Source of the DNA: an uncultured Collinsella sp. | GTDB lineage: Bacteria > Actinomycetota > Coriobacteriia > Coriobacteriales > Coriobacteriaceae | Direction: 5' to 3' | Assembly: GCA_902478995.1 (NCBI GenBank) | Contig: CABSNF010000045.1 | Location: 1-17,685 of the forward strand | DNA length: 17,685 bases | The notes under the pieces: model-generated | What the model was told of the DNA's origin: nothing | Seen by the model: the letters and a program-made list of their open reading frames with translations, nothing else | The model's database searches: none | Program-made: the position numbers and the translations under genes | Part shown: in pieces, positions 1 through 6,969 of the stretch | Layout of the letters: each line of letters opens with the position of its first letter | Numbering within the stretch: the stretch's first letter is position 1

Positions 1-33
1 TCGTCGGCAGCGTCAGATGTGTATAAGAGACAG
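1..33 (+). other. Nextera read-1 transposase adapter (artefact)
   Basis: The first 33 bases match the Illumina Nextera read-1 adapter, including the 19-bp Tn5 mosaic end (15-33, AGATGTGTATAAGAGACAG). They are library sequence, not genome. Genomic sequence starts at about base 34. Confidence 0.98.
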
Positions 34-41
34 GTCCTGCT

Positions 42-79
42 CGCACGAAGGCCACATTAAGTGGCCTTCGGCTCGTGCG
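42..79. repeat. Inverted repeat with bulged stem
   Basis: Bases 46-55 (CGAAGGCCAC) pair perfectly with 61-70 around the loop ATTAA. As an alternative, the outer CGCACG (42-47) can pair with CGTGCG (74-79), leaving a bulge. No T-tract follows on either strand, so it is not a classical intrinsic terminator, though it could mark the 3' end of a gene lying left of the contig edge. Confidence 0.6.
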
Positions 80-234
80 GAACTCGCGATAAACCTTATG
101 CCCCGCCCCTCCGGAGCCACACGGGAGGCAGGTTAACTAATTCGGGCCCGACATTCAGAAAGGTCAGTGCAGCAAAATGGCGATGCGGATGGAATGCACA
201 AGATAGGGGCACGTTGTTGGGACACGCTCTTTTA

Positions 235-301
235 AGTTGCGGTGGAATAGTTCCTGTTTTTGGGCTTGAAGGCCGATTTTAGGGACTATTTCACCGCAAC
301 T
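235..301 (+). repeat. 67-nt hairpin with 21-bp arms, possible dispersed element
   Basis: The arms 235-255 and 281-301 are reverse complements at 19 of 21 positions. The two differences become G-U pairs in plus-strand RNA but C-A mismatches in minus-strand RNA, so the plus-strand transcript folds better. The loop is about 25 nt and T-rich. It lies 18 bp past the stop codon of the minus-strand amidohydrolase and lacks a normal terminator T-tract on that strand. It may be a REP- or MITE-like element; no second copy is in this window. Confidence 0.7.
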
Positions 302-319
302 GAGGGGTGGGATGTGGGG

Positions 320-1957
320 CTAGCGCTCGTAGATTAAGTTGCCTGCCAGGTAGGTAGCCTGAACCTTGGTGACCTGGAGCTCTTGAGGGTCAATGGTGAG
401 CGGGTTTTGGTCCAGGACTACCAGGTCGGCGTATTTGCCGGGCTCCAGGCTGCCGAGGTTTTGCTCGTCACCTGCCGCGTAAGCGCTGCCCAGGGTGTAG
501 TTGCGCAGGGCTGTAGCCGCGTCGATGCGCTCGCTGGGAAGCCAGCCGCCCTTGGGCCAGTGGCTTTTGGGGTCTTGGCGCGTGATGGCCGTGTAGAGCA
601 CGTTCATGCTGGTAACGGGCGTGATAGGGCTGTCGGTACCGAAGGCTTGGCGAATGCCGCGCTGCTTATAGGTTGCGAACGGCCACATGATGCGGCTGCG
701 CTCCAGGCCCAGATCGCGCTCCGGTCCACCCGGGTCGAGTGTAATGTGGCAGGGCTGGCTCGAAGCAACCACGTTGAGCTTGCGCAGGCGGTCGATGTCC
801 TCGGGCAGAAGGTTCTCCAGGTGCTCGAGCGTGTTATGGCCGTGCTGGGGCAGGCCGTACAGGTCGGCTGCTTCCTCGAAGATATCCAGCGCGGCATGAA
901 TCGCACCGTCACCAATAACGTGGATGCGCACGGTGTGACCGCGCTCCGCAGCCGCCAGAACCAATTTTCGCATGCGCTCAGCCGGGACTGTCAGACGGCC
1001 CTGGTCGCCCGGGAAGCGCGGATTGGTATAGGGCTCGGCGAGATATGCCGTGTGTTCACTCGACACGCCATCGAAGAACTGCTTAAAACCCGGCGCCGAA
1101 AGCAGCACGTTGTTCGCGTAACGCACCTGAAGCTCTTCTAGACGCGACTGGTCATCCAGCAGCGTGGGGAACAGATGGGCACGAATGCCCAACTTGCCGG
1201 CCGTCTGCAGTTTGTCGTAGACATCGTCGCGGATAAAATCGCAGCCCGGCATGGGCATGAGCGACATATCGCAGATCGAGGTGATGCCCTGCTCGGCCAT
1301 GCGCCTCATTTGATCGGCGTAAGCGCTTGCGATGCGATCTTCGCCCAGCCACTCAAGACAGCGCGGCAACAGCTGCATGGCAGCCGCTTCGTGAGCAATG
1401 CCCGTGAGCTCGCCGTTTGCGTCCTTGTCGTAGCTGCCGCCCGCCGGCGGCTCGCTGTCGCGCGTGACGCCGAGCGCCTCGAGTGCGCGGCTGTTGAGCC
1501 ACAGCGTGTGGCCGTCGCCCGAGTACATAACGCAGGGACGATCGGGGAATGCCGCATCGAGCGACGCCTTGGTAGGATGCTCGGGCGGGTCCCAACGGTA
1601 GTCGCGCCAGCCCTGCGTCACAACCCAAGCGTCGTCGGGCAGGTCCTGGGAAAACTCGAGCGCGTGCTGTACCAGCGCCGCCTCGGACGTGCCCATATCC
1701 ATGAGCATGTACGGCGAGGAACCGACCGAGGTATGGAAGAAGTGCAGATGAGCGTCATGGAAACCGGGGCAGACAAACTGCTCGCCGTAGTCGAGAACCG
1801 GCGTGGCGGCGGGAGCGGCGGCGATCACGTCATCGGGCTTGCCGACTGCGACGATACGGTCACCTGCGATGGCAATCGCCAGCTCACGAGCAGTATCGAT
1901 GCCGTCTTGCGCGGTAAAGACGTTCTTGGAGCGGATAATCCGATCGATATGTTGCAT
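320..1957 (-). CDS. YtcJ-like metal-dependent amidohydrolase
   Basis: A 545-residue protein of the amidohydrolase superfamily (Amidohydro_3/YtcJ type), predicted cytoplasmic, hydrolysing C-N bonds of an unidentified substrate. The N-terminal beta-sandwich strand (RIIRSKNVFTAQDG) leads to the metal motif GFHDAHLHF with H70 and H72. Further family marks are GDGHTLWLNSRALEALG, HVIGDGAIHAALD, the NVVASSQPCH segment, FGTDSPITP with the catalytic Asp, and a C-terminal LGSLEPGKYADLVVLDQNP return to the sandwich. Length is typical of YtcJ proteins. Three in-frame ATGs lie at 1969, 1963 and 1957. I chose 1957 because GGGG sits 6 nt upstream of it; the others lack a spaced Shine-Dalgarno. The frame stays open further upstream but runs antisense to the M20 gene and is not coding. 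It is transcribed divergently from the M20 gene, with 168 bp between starts. No signal peptide is seen. Substrate unknown. Confidence 0.9.
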   Translation of the reverse strand: MQHIDRIIRSKNVFTAQDGIDTARELAIAIAGDRIVAVGKPDDVIAAAPAATPVLDYGEQFVCPGFHDAHLHFFHTSVGSSPYMLMDMGTSEAALVQHALEFSQDLPDDAWVVTQGWRDYRWDPPEHPTKASLDAAFPDRPCVMYSGDGHTLWLNSRALEALGVTRDSEPPAGGSYDKDANGELTGIAHEAAAMQLLPRCLEWLGEDRIASAYADQMRRMAEQGITSICDMSLMPMPGCDFIRDDVYDKLQTAGKLGIRAHLFPTLLDDQSRLEELQVRYANNVLLSAPGFKQFFDGVSSEHTAYLAEPYTNPRFPGDQGRLTVPAERMRKLVLAAAERGHTVRIHVIGDGAIHAALDIFEEAADLYGLPQHGHNTLEHLENLLPEDIDRLRKLNVVASSQPCHITLDPGGPERDLGLERSRIMWPFATYKQRGIRQAFGTDSPITPVTSMNVLYTAITRQDPKSHWPKGGWLPSERIDAATALRNYTLGSAYAAGDEQNLGSLEPGKYADLVVLDQNPLTIDPQELQVTKVQATYLAGNLIYER

Positions 1958-2045
1958 GGGCATCCCCATCTCTGGCAGGAAATTCAACACCCCCGAGTGT
2001 ACTCCCCCGTCTCGGTTACAAAATGCCAAGCGGCAAACGGCAGCT

Positions 2046-2074
2046 TTGCCAGCCCTAGCGGCAGGTGGCATACT
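2046..2074 (+). promoter_or_regulatory. Probable sigma-70 promoter of the M20 gene
   Basis: A -35 box TTGCCA (2046-2051) and a -10 box CATACT (2069-2074) are separated by exactly 17 bp. They match consensus at 5/6 and 4/6 positions. The predicted start near 2081 gives a 5' leader of about 45 nt before the M20 ATG at 2126. Several TGCC/GGCA inverted motifs surround the box (for example TGCCAAGCGGCA just upstream), which could be regulator sites; this is speculative. Confidence 0.5.
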
Positions 2075-2125
2075 GGAGAGAGCCTGTACGATTTTGCGAT
2101 CAACCCAGCAAGGAGCAAATCGATC

Positions 2126-3589
2126 ATGACGAAGACCAAGGCACAGCAGATTATGGCGGCGACCGAGGCTCGCGCGGCAGACGACGTCACCGCGGCCATC
2201 CGAGATATCGCCGCCGAGTTTGAGCCCTATATCATCAAGCAGCGTCGGCACTTCCATAAGCATCCGGAGCTGAGCCTTGCCGAGGAGCGCACAACCTCCG
2301 ACATCGCCAACCAGCTCGACGCCATGAATATCCCCTACGAGCGTCCGCTCAAGACAGGCTTGGTGGCAACGCTTCGCGGTACCGCGCCCGATGCCTACCG
2401 CGAGGACGGCACGCCGCGCCGCCGTATCCTGCTGCGCGCCGATATCGACGCCCTGCCCGTCACCGAGCAGACCGGCGAGGAGTTCGCCAGCGTCAACGAG
2501 GGTTGCATGCACGCCTGCGGCCACGACTGCCACATCGCCATGATGCTCGGCACGCTGCAAATCCTGCGCCATATGACCGACGACATCCACGGCGAGGTCC
2601 GCATCGTCTTCCAGCCCAGTGAGGAAAACGGTCAGGGCGCGAAACTCATGATCGGCACGGGCGTGCTCGACGGCGTCGATGGTGCCTACGCCGCGCACAT
2701 CTGGAGCGAGGTCGACGCCGGCACCGTAAGCTGCGAGCCCGGCCCGCGCATGGCCAATACCGACTGGTTCCGCATCGACGTCCGCGGCACCTCATGCCAC
2801 GGCGCCATGCCCCAGCGCGGCCACGACGCCGTTATGGTTGCCGCCGAGATCGTCAACGCCCTGCAGACCATCGTTTCGCGCGAGATCAGCCCCTACGAGC
2901 CGGCTGTCATCACCGTCGGCGAGCTGCACGGCGGCACCGCGCGCAACGTTATCGCCGGCACGGCCTACCTCGCCGGCACGGTGCGCACCTACGGCGATTC
3001 GACCCACGAGGAAATGCCGGAGCTTATGCGACGCATCGTGGAGCATACCGCAGCAGCTCTGGGCGCCGAGGCAGAGCTCACCGACTACACCATCGCCAAC
3101 TACAAGGTCGAAAACGACGCAGCTTCGAGCGAGCGCTGCCGTCAGGCCGTAATCAAGTGCCTGGGCCCCACCGGTCAAGGCCATTACCGTGGCACGCTTT
3201 CGGGCGAGGATTTTTCGGAGTACCTGCGCCGCGTGCCGGGCGTGCTCGCCTTTGTAGGTACGCGTAACCCCAAAATTGGCGCCACGTACGCCCAACATTC
3301 CTGCTTCTACAAGATCGACGAGACCGTGCTGGCAAAGGGCTCCATGGTGGCCGCCCAGTATGCTATCGACTTTTTGGCCGAGCCCACGCAAGAGGAGCTC
3401 GACGGCCCCGCGATCACCGCGGTCGCCGAAACCAACCCCGATCTGGCCGCCAAGTTGCGCTCTGCCAAGGCGACGACCGCCGAGGCTCGTGACGCCATCC
3501 ATGATGCCCGCACGGCCCGCCATGCCGCGATCAGGGGCATCCACGAAGCCCGCGCCGCCGCTCGTCACGAGGATAAGCACGGCGAGTAG
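2126..3589 (+). CDS. M20 family amidohydrolase/peptidase with Ala-rich C-terminal extension
   Basis: A 487-residue M20D-type metallohydrolase (hippurate hydrolase / N-acyl-amino-acid amidohydrolase group), probably cytoplasmic and using two divalent metals. Visible motifs are RADIDALPVTEQTG (104-117), ACGHDCH (C131, H133), QPSEENGQG (E166 general base, E167 ligand), HIW (H191), the dimerisation-domain segment SCHGAMPQRGHDA (223-235), LSGEDFSEYL (358-367) and H391 in QHSCFYKIDE. These cover the ligand set expected for the family. Start at 2126: AAGGAG (2110-2115) precedes the ATG by 10 nt, and the conserved RRHFHKHPELS lies at 40-50. The upstream open frame is antisense to the divergent amidohydrolase and is rejected. 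The last ~68 residues (420-487), rich in Ala, Arg and His with helical character, extend beyond the catalytic fold and look unusual. The substrate cannot be read from sequence. Confidence 0.93.
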   Translation: MTKTKAQQIMAATEARAADDVTAAIRDIAAEFEPYIIKQRRHFHKHPELSLAEERTTSDIANQLDAMNIPYERPLKTGLVATLRGTAPDAYREDGTPRRRILLRADIDALPVTEQTGEEFASVNEGCMHACGHDCHIAMMLGTLQILRHMTDDIHGEVRIVFQPSEENGQGAKLMIGTGVLDGVDGAYAAHIWSEVDAGTVSCEPGPRMANTDWFRIDVRGTSCHGAMPQRGHDAVMVAAEIVNALQTIVSREISPYEPAVITVGELHGGTARNVIAGTAYLAGTVRTYGDSTHEEMPELMRRIVEHTAAALGAEAELTDYTIANYKVENDAASSERCRQAVIKCLGPTGQGHYRGTLSGEDFSEYLRRVPGVLAFVGTRNPKIGATYAQHSCFYKIDETVLAKGSMVAAQYAIDFLAEPTQEELDGPAITAVAETNPDLAAKLRSAKATTAEARDAIHDARTARHAAIRGIHEARAAARHEDKHGE

Positions 3590-3625
3590 TCGTCACGCCC
3601 ATCCATAACAGTCTGGCTATAGCAA

Positions 3626-3661
3626 AGCGGGGGCGGACGTTTCGAAACGTCCGCCCCCGCT
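3626..3661. terminator. Perfect 36-bp palindrome, likely bidirectional terminator
   Basis: The 36 bases are an exact palindrome (AGCGGGGGCGGACGTTTC followed by its reverse complement) between the convergent M20 gene (stop 3589) and zinc-ribbon gene (stop 3721). Only short T-rich stretches flank it (TCATTTGTC on plus, TTTGCTATA on minus). The very stable GC stem and the convergent position make bidirectional termination the simplest role. Confidence 0.75.
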
Positions 3662-3720
3662 CATTTGTCAAGCGCTATTTCTACCATTTCTACCCCATCC
3701 CCAAATGGCAGGCAGCATGG

Positions 3721-5025
3721 CTACTCGTCCTGAGGGTCCTCGTCGGAGCTTGGCTCGGACGCCGACTCAGGTGCAGGTGCCGGCTCAGGCCCAGGCTCAG
3801 GCGCAGGCTCGGGCTCAGATGCCGTCTCAGGCTCGGTCGCCGGCTCAGGCTCGGTCGCGGGAGCGGGTGCAGGTGCCGGCTCAGGCTTGGGCCCGGGCTC
3901 AGGCGCGACATCCGGAGCACTGTAACCCGAGGGAGCGGACTTCTTCTCGAAGGGCAATACAAAAGTCAGGACGTCGTCCTTGTCCTCATCGGCCCACTCG
4001 CTTGCATAACGTGCGGCCCAATAGCCAACGGCACGGTGCTTGAGCATCTTTCCAAAGACCGTAAGAAATACGGTGACGAAAGCGACCAGCACCAAGAACA
4101 GCACGAGCGTGACGCCACCGCCGGTAACAAGCGCCTCAATACCCGTAGGACGATAGTAGTAGCTATACATACCGACAGAGGCAATGGCGCCAAAGACGGC
4201 CGTCAAGATCCATGTGACAACGTTGGCGACCAAGCCCGTCAAAAACTCGGGAAGGAACGAAGCACAGAACAGCTTGGTCTTGTTGTGCTTAAAGGCCGCC
4301 CAGACCTTATCGAGCGAAAACGCGCTCTCGACGCGCCCGGTCACCGCAAAGTGCATCACGGCAATGTCGGCGAACATCTTAAAGAAGACCCCCAAGACTG
4401 CCGTGGCAATCATAGCCAGGACAAGCAGGCCAAGCGAGCCAAACAGCGCAGCTTCGAGCGCATAAGAGCCGTAATACGAATACGAGCCTGCGGCGCCAAT
4501 TACCACGCTCTCCACCAGCGAAAGCACTACACCGATAACGGGAATGGCAGCGATAACCTCGAGCACGACCGAAATAACGCTCGAAAAGACTCCGAGACCA
4601 AACGACGTGGAACGCATGAGTGGACGGTCCATGCCGTCATCGACCTTGAGCGAAAGATCACGGCCCCACTCAATACCAAAGCCGGAACCGCACACGCTCG
4701 CAATGCAAGCTGCCAAAAAGCCGATGGCAGCCGCAATACCGCCGATAACGGGGATGAACAGAACGAGTACCGACACGACACAGATAAGCGCCGGCAAAAA
4801 GGCAATCTGGCACACGCGCTGCAGCACGCCCGGAGTCTTGGTCATATCCTCAAACGCCTGAGCCGTGCAGCCCTTGGGTACGTTCATGGCAGGTTGAGGG
4901 ACAAACTGCTGAGGCTGAGGCTGACCCTGAGGCGCGGAAGCTGCAGCACCGGCATTAGGAGCGCCGCACACACCGCAGAACTTGTCGTTATCGCCCATAG
5001 GAGCGCCACACTGCGAACAGAACAT
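3721..5025 (-). CDS. Zinc-ribbon multi-pass membrane protein with Pro/Glu/Ala tail
   Basis: A 434-residue protein with three parts. Residues 1-23 form a zinc ribbon with two CxxC pairs (CSQCGAP...CGVCGAP). A Pro/Gln linker (24-50) leads to about six hydrophobic segments (roughly 73-113, 143-178, 190-222, 253-290, 298-327). The tail from about 374 to 434 is built of PEPAPA/ATEPEP repeats and ends acidic (SSDEDPQDE). The segment near 231-255 (VESAFSLDKVWAAFKHNKT) is reminiscent of DUF4013 membrane proteins; this is from memory. Start at 5025 because GAAGGG lies 9 nt upstream; the ATG at 5034 abuts that motif directly and has no room for it. The protein is probably in the cytoplasmic membrane with ribbon and tail facing the cytoplasm. 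No function is assignable. The gap to the upstream yitT-like stop is 150 bp, so a separate promoter is possible, but none is clear. Confidence 0.85.
   Translation of the reverse strand: MFCSQCGAPMGDNDKFCGVCGAPNAGAAASAPQGQPQPQQFVPQPAMNVPKGCTAQAFEDMTKTPGVLQRVCQIAFLPALICVVSVLVLFIPVIGGIAAAIGFLAACIASVCGSGFGIEWGRDLSLKVDDGMDRPLMRSTSFGLGVFSSVISVVLEVIAAIPVIGVVLSLVESVVIGAAGSYSYYGSYALEAALFGSLGLLVLAMIATAVLGVFFKMFADIAVMHFAVTGRVESAFSLDKVWAAFKHNKTKLFCASFLPEFLTGLVANVVTWILTAVFGAIASVGMYSYYYRPTGIEALVTGGGVTLVLFLVLVAFVTVFLTVFGKMLKHRAVGYWAARYASEWADEDKDDVLTFVLPFEKKSAPSGYSAPDVAPEPGPKPEPAPAPAPATEPEPATEPETASEPEPAPEPGPEPAPAPESASEPSSDEDPQDE
3751..3903 (-). repeat. Low-complexity coding repeat (Pro-Glu-Ala codons)
   Basis: This 3' part of the zinc-ribbon membrane gene consists of imperfect tandem copies of short units. 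On the plus strand they read as variants of GGCTCAGGC and GGCTCGGTC. They encode PEPAPAP/ATEPEP runs over residues 375-425. Such DNA often changes length between strains by slippage and is prone to assembly collapse. Confidence 0.75.
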
Positions 5026-5175
5026 CGAAATCATCCCTTCGTATCTTGAGCGAATCACCTGGATCGCAAACGATGTCTTTGGCATCATTATCGCCCAATG
5101 TGGGGACAAATACTCTTAGATGACGTATTTGCAACGCGTGAGGCGCTTTTGGATTGTTTGATGAGTGCGTCCGCG

Positions 5176-6198
5176 TTAGTTCGTTCCGCGGAAACCCTTG
5201 CCGACGATCTCGGAGCTGTCGACAATCGTAATAAAGGCACCCGGATCGACCTCGCGCGCATAGCGGCGCAGCTGCACGGCCTCGCGACGGCTCAGCACGC
5301 TCATGATCACCGTCACGCACTTGCCCGAGAAGGCACCGTAGCCACGACTGATAGTCGCCGTACGATTGAGATGCTTGACGATAAACTCCTCGACCTTAAG
5401 GGACTCGGAACAAATGACCGTGCAGACCTTACGAAGGTGAATGCTCTCGATGGCCTTGTCGACCACGAGCGTCTTGGCAAACAGGCCGAGCACGCAATAC
5501 AGGCCGACACGCGGGCCATACAAAAAGGCCGCGATGGTCACGATGCCGATATCGACCAACAGCAGTGCGCGGCCAATCTCGAGCGTGGTGCGGCGCTTGA
5601 GGATCATAGCGAGGATATCCGTGCCGCCCGTCGAGGCGCCGATATCAAAGACGATGGCGCTGCCGAGCGCCGGCAGAATCACGGCAAAGCACAGGTCAAG
5701 CCACATATCGCCCGTCATCGAGATATCGGTCGGGATAAAGAGCTCAAACAGCGAAACATAGGCGGACAGTGCAAACGAGGCGAAGACGCTCCACAGGATT
5801 GCCTTGCGCTCCAAAAAGATAAAGCCCAAAACGACGAGAACCGCGTTGATAATCCACATAAAGACGCCGACGGGCAGGGTCGGGAACAGCGTGGACAGAA
5901 TGACCGACACGCCCGAGGTGCCGCCAAAAGCAAAGTGATTAGGGGTTTTAAACGCAACGATGGCAAAGGCCGTAAGAATCAGGCCCAGATTGAGCTCGGC
6001 GAAAAAGCGCGGGAAGCCTGGCTCCTGGCTGCGCTTTTGGCCGGCACGCTCACCGCGCTCGATATCGGTGCGATCGACCACGCGCTCCATCGGCACCACG
6101 GGAGGACGATGTACCTCCTCGGCAGCTCGCGATGCCGCCTCTGCCGCGGCAGCCTCAATCGCCCATGCCTGGCTTTCTGTTTCGTGCTCGTCAGCCAT
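5176..6198 (-). CDS. YitT family membrane protein (DUF161 + DUF2179)
   Basis: A 340-residue integral membrane protein. Residues 1-63 are a hydrophilic, Ala/Glu-rich cytoplasmic extension longer than I expect for YitT proteins. Five or six transmembrane helices follow (about 66-250), containing the family glycine motifs PNHFAFGGTSGVS (86-98) and GASTGGTDILAMI (187-199). The C-terminal soluble domain (about 255-335, with ISRGYGAFSGK and a terminal VDSSEIVGKGF) matches DUF2179, a small domain thought to be regulatory or ligand-binding. Transport is suspected for the family, but no substrate is established that I can name. Start is supported by GAGGGG 8 nt upstream of the ATG. It lies 205 bp past the asp23-like stop with a terminator between, so it is probably its own unit. 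Confidence 0.93.
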   Translation of the reverse strand: MADEHETESQAWAIEAAAAEAASRAAEEVHRPPVVPMERVVDRTDIERGERAGQKRSQEPGFPRFFAELNLGLILTAFAIVAFKTPNHFAFGGTSGVSVILSTLFPTLPVGVFMWIINAVLVVLGFIFLERKAILWSVFASFALSAYVSLFELFIPTDISMTGDMWLDLCFAVILPALGSAIVFDIGASTGGTDILAMILKRRTTLEIGRALLLVDIGIVTIAAFLYGPRVGLYCVLGLFAKTLVVDKAIESIHLRKVCTVICSESLKVEEFIVKHLNRTATISRGYGAFSGKCVTVIMSVLSRREAVQLRRYAREVDPGAFITIVDSSEIVGKGFRGTN

Positions 6199-6287
6199 TA
6201 CGGCAACCCCTCGTTAACAATTTGGAAACAATGCGCCCATTAGGGTAACGCGGAACGCGACGATTGCAACCCCTAGTTAGACGAGCG

Positions 6288-6310
6288 GTATGCCTACATC
6301 GGGGGCATAC
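6288..6310. repeat. Small inverted repeat
   Basis: GTATGCC (6288-6294) and GGCATAC (6304-6310) form a 7-bp perfect stem around a 9-nt loop, directly beside the larger hairpin at 6316-6351. It lies in the space between the asp23-like stop and the yitT-like start, and could strengthen termination or form part of the yitT leader. Confidence 0.45.
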
Positions 6311-6351
6311 AAATAACGGCCGGCCGCACATACATCCGTGCGACCGGCCGT
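6311..6351 (-). terminator. Terminator of the AmaP-DUF2273-Asp23 operon
   Basis: ACGGCCGG/CCGGCCGT and CGCAC/GTGCG form a 13-bp stem interrupted by one mismatch, with an 8-nt loop (6316-6351). On the minus strand it is followed by TATTTGTATG, a moderate T-rich tract. It lies 53 bp beyond the asp23-like stop codon. Confidence 0.65.
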
Positions 6352-6363
6352 TTGACGTTTTCG

Positions 6364-6405
6364 CAGATAAAACCTGCCAAAATAAACATCCCTTTTTGGT
6401 AGGTT
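6364..6405 (-). repeat. Dispersed palindromic repeat, copy 1 (overlaps asp23 stop)
   Basis: AACCTGCCAAAA (6371-6382) and TTTTGGTAGGTT (6394-6405) form 12-bp arms around an 11-nt centre, with one G-T pair. The sequence from CAGATAAAACCTGCC to the end of the arms is shared with the reverse complement of 11229-11273. Relative to that copy, the centre here is 2 nt shorter. The last two bases are part of the stop codon of the Asp23 gene. Confidence 0.85.
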
Positions 6406-6925
6406 ACTCGTGCTGGTTGGTGCGGTGCTCGTACTCCTCGGGGGTGATGACATCCTCGATGCGCAGGTTAACGCCTGCCACCTCAAGGCCGGTCATCGCA
6501 GCCAGACGCTCGGTCACGCGCGCCTTAACGTCGTCGAAAATCGCGGGCGCGTAGGCGCCGTACTCGATAATGACGGAAATGTTGACGACCACACGGTTGT
6601 CATCGGTGACCTCGACCGTCACGCCCTTGGTCAGATTCTCGGCACCGAACTGCTCCTGCACAAAGTGCATGAGGTTGCCCTTCATGCCCAGGACGTGCGG
6701 TACCTCGCGGGTGGCCATGGCGACGATCTTCTCGATCACACCGTTGGAATAGGTCAGCGAATCCTCGGACTCGTCCGCTTCCTCATCATCCTCGTCCGCA
6801 TCGTCGGCGGGTTCGGCCTCGACGAGCGCCTCGTCCTCGAGCGTTACGTCCTCGGCCTCGGCGACGACGGTCTCGTCCGCCTCGAGCTCGGTATCGGCCA
6901 CATCGACCTTCGTGTTAAAAGCCAT
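6404..6925 (-). CDS. Asp23/Gls24 family envelope stress protein
   Basis: A 173-residue protein. Residues 57-165 carry the Asp23/Gls24 fold: LTYSNGVIEKIVAMATREVP, the GVTVEVTDDNRVVVNISVIIEYG strand region and a late VNLRIEDVI strand. Members are abundant, membrane-associated stress proteins; in Staphylococcus aureus, Asp23 is held at the membrane by AmaP, which is encoded upstream here. Residues 1-56 are an unusually acidic extension: 26 of 56 are Asp or Glu, with one Lys. AAGGAGG sits 5 nt upstream of the ATG. It is the third gene of a minus-strand unit, 44 bp after the DUF2273 gene, and probably shares its promoter. The stop codon lies within a dispersed palindromic repeat. Without the acidic extension, length is typical of the family. 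Confidence 0.92.
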   Translation of the reverse strand: MAFNTKVDVADTELEADETVVAEAEDVTLEDEALVEAEPADDADEDDEEADESEDSLTYSNGVIEKIVAMATREVPHVLGMKGNLMHFVQEQFGAENLTKGVTVEVTDDNRVVVNISVIIEYGAYAPAIFDDVKARVTERLAAMTGLEVAGVNLRIEDVITPEEYEHRTNQHE

Positions 6926-6969
6926 GGTTCCTCCTTATGCCCACCGCACACGCGGCGGTCGAATACATG

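Larger units (their letters stand above)
34..319. other. Gene-free region at the contig edge
   Basis: No convincing gene is visible between the adapter and the stop codon of the minus-strand amidohydrolase. The only open frame of note, plus strand from a GTG at 61, encodes a Gly/Arg/Ser-rich peptide without a ribosome binding site or family resemblance, and it starts inside an inverted repeat. The stretch holds two inverted repeats, listed separately at 42-79 and 235-301. The absence of genes may simply reflect truncation at the contig end. Confidence 0.6.

Noticed and set aside
61..282. Open frame on the plus strand in the left gene-free region (73 residues from GTG)
   Set aside because: It starts inside an inverted repeat, has no Shine-Dalgarno, shows no family motif, and its 3' end runs into the 67-nt hairpin.
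2792..3580. Minus-strand open frame inside the M20 gene (262 residues)
   Set aside because: Gly/Val-rich shadow frame. The plus-strand M20 motifs are complete, and no Shine-Dalgarno precedes it.
320..3589. Divergent amidohydrolase and M20 gene as a dedicated catabolic cluster
   Set aside because: The pairing is suggestive, but there is no transporter, regulator or shared pathway enzyme beside them, so a joint function cannot be supported.
3757..3903. Possible CRISPR-like or minisatellite array
   Set aside because: The units are short, imperfect and in frame, encoding a Pro/Glu/Ala tail. There are no unique spacers of constant length and no cas genes.
5098..6243. Long plus-strand open frame antisense to the YitT gene (381 residues)
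   Set aside because: It is highly charged and low in hydrophobic order, mirroring the membrane-helix codons of the opposite strand; no motif and no ribosome binding site.
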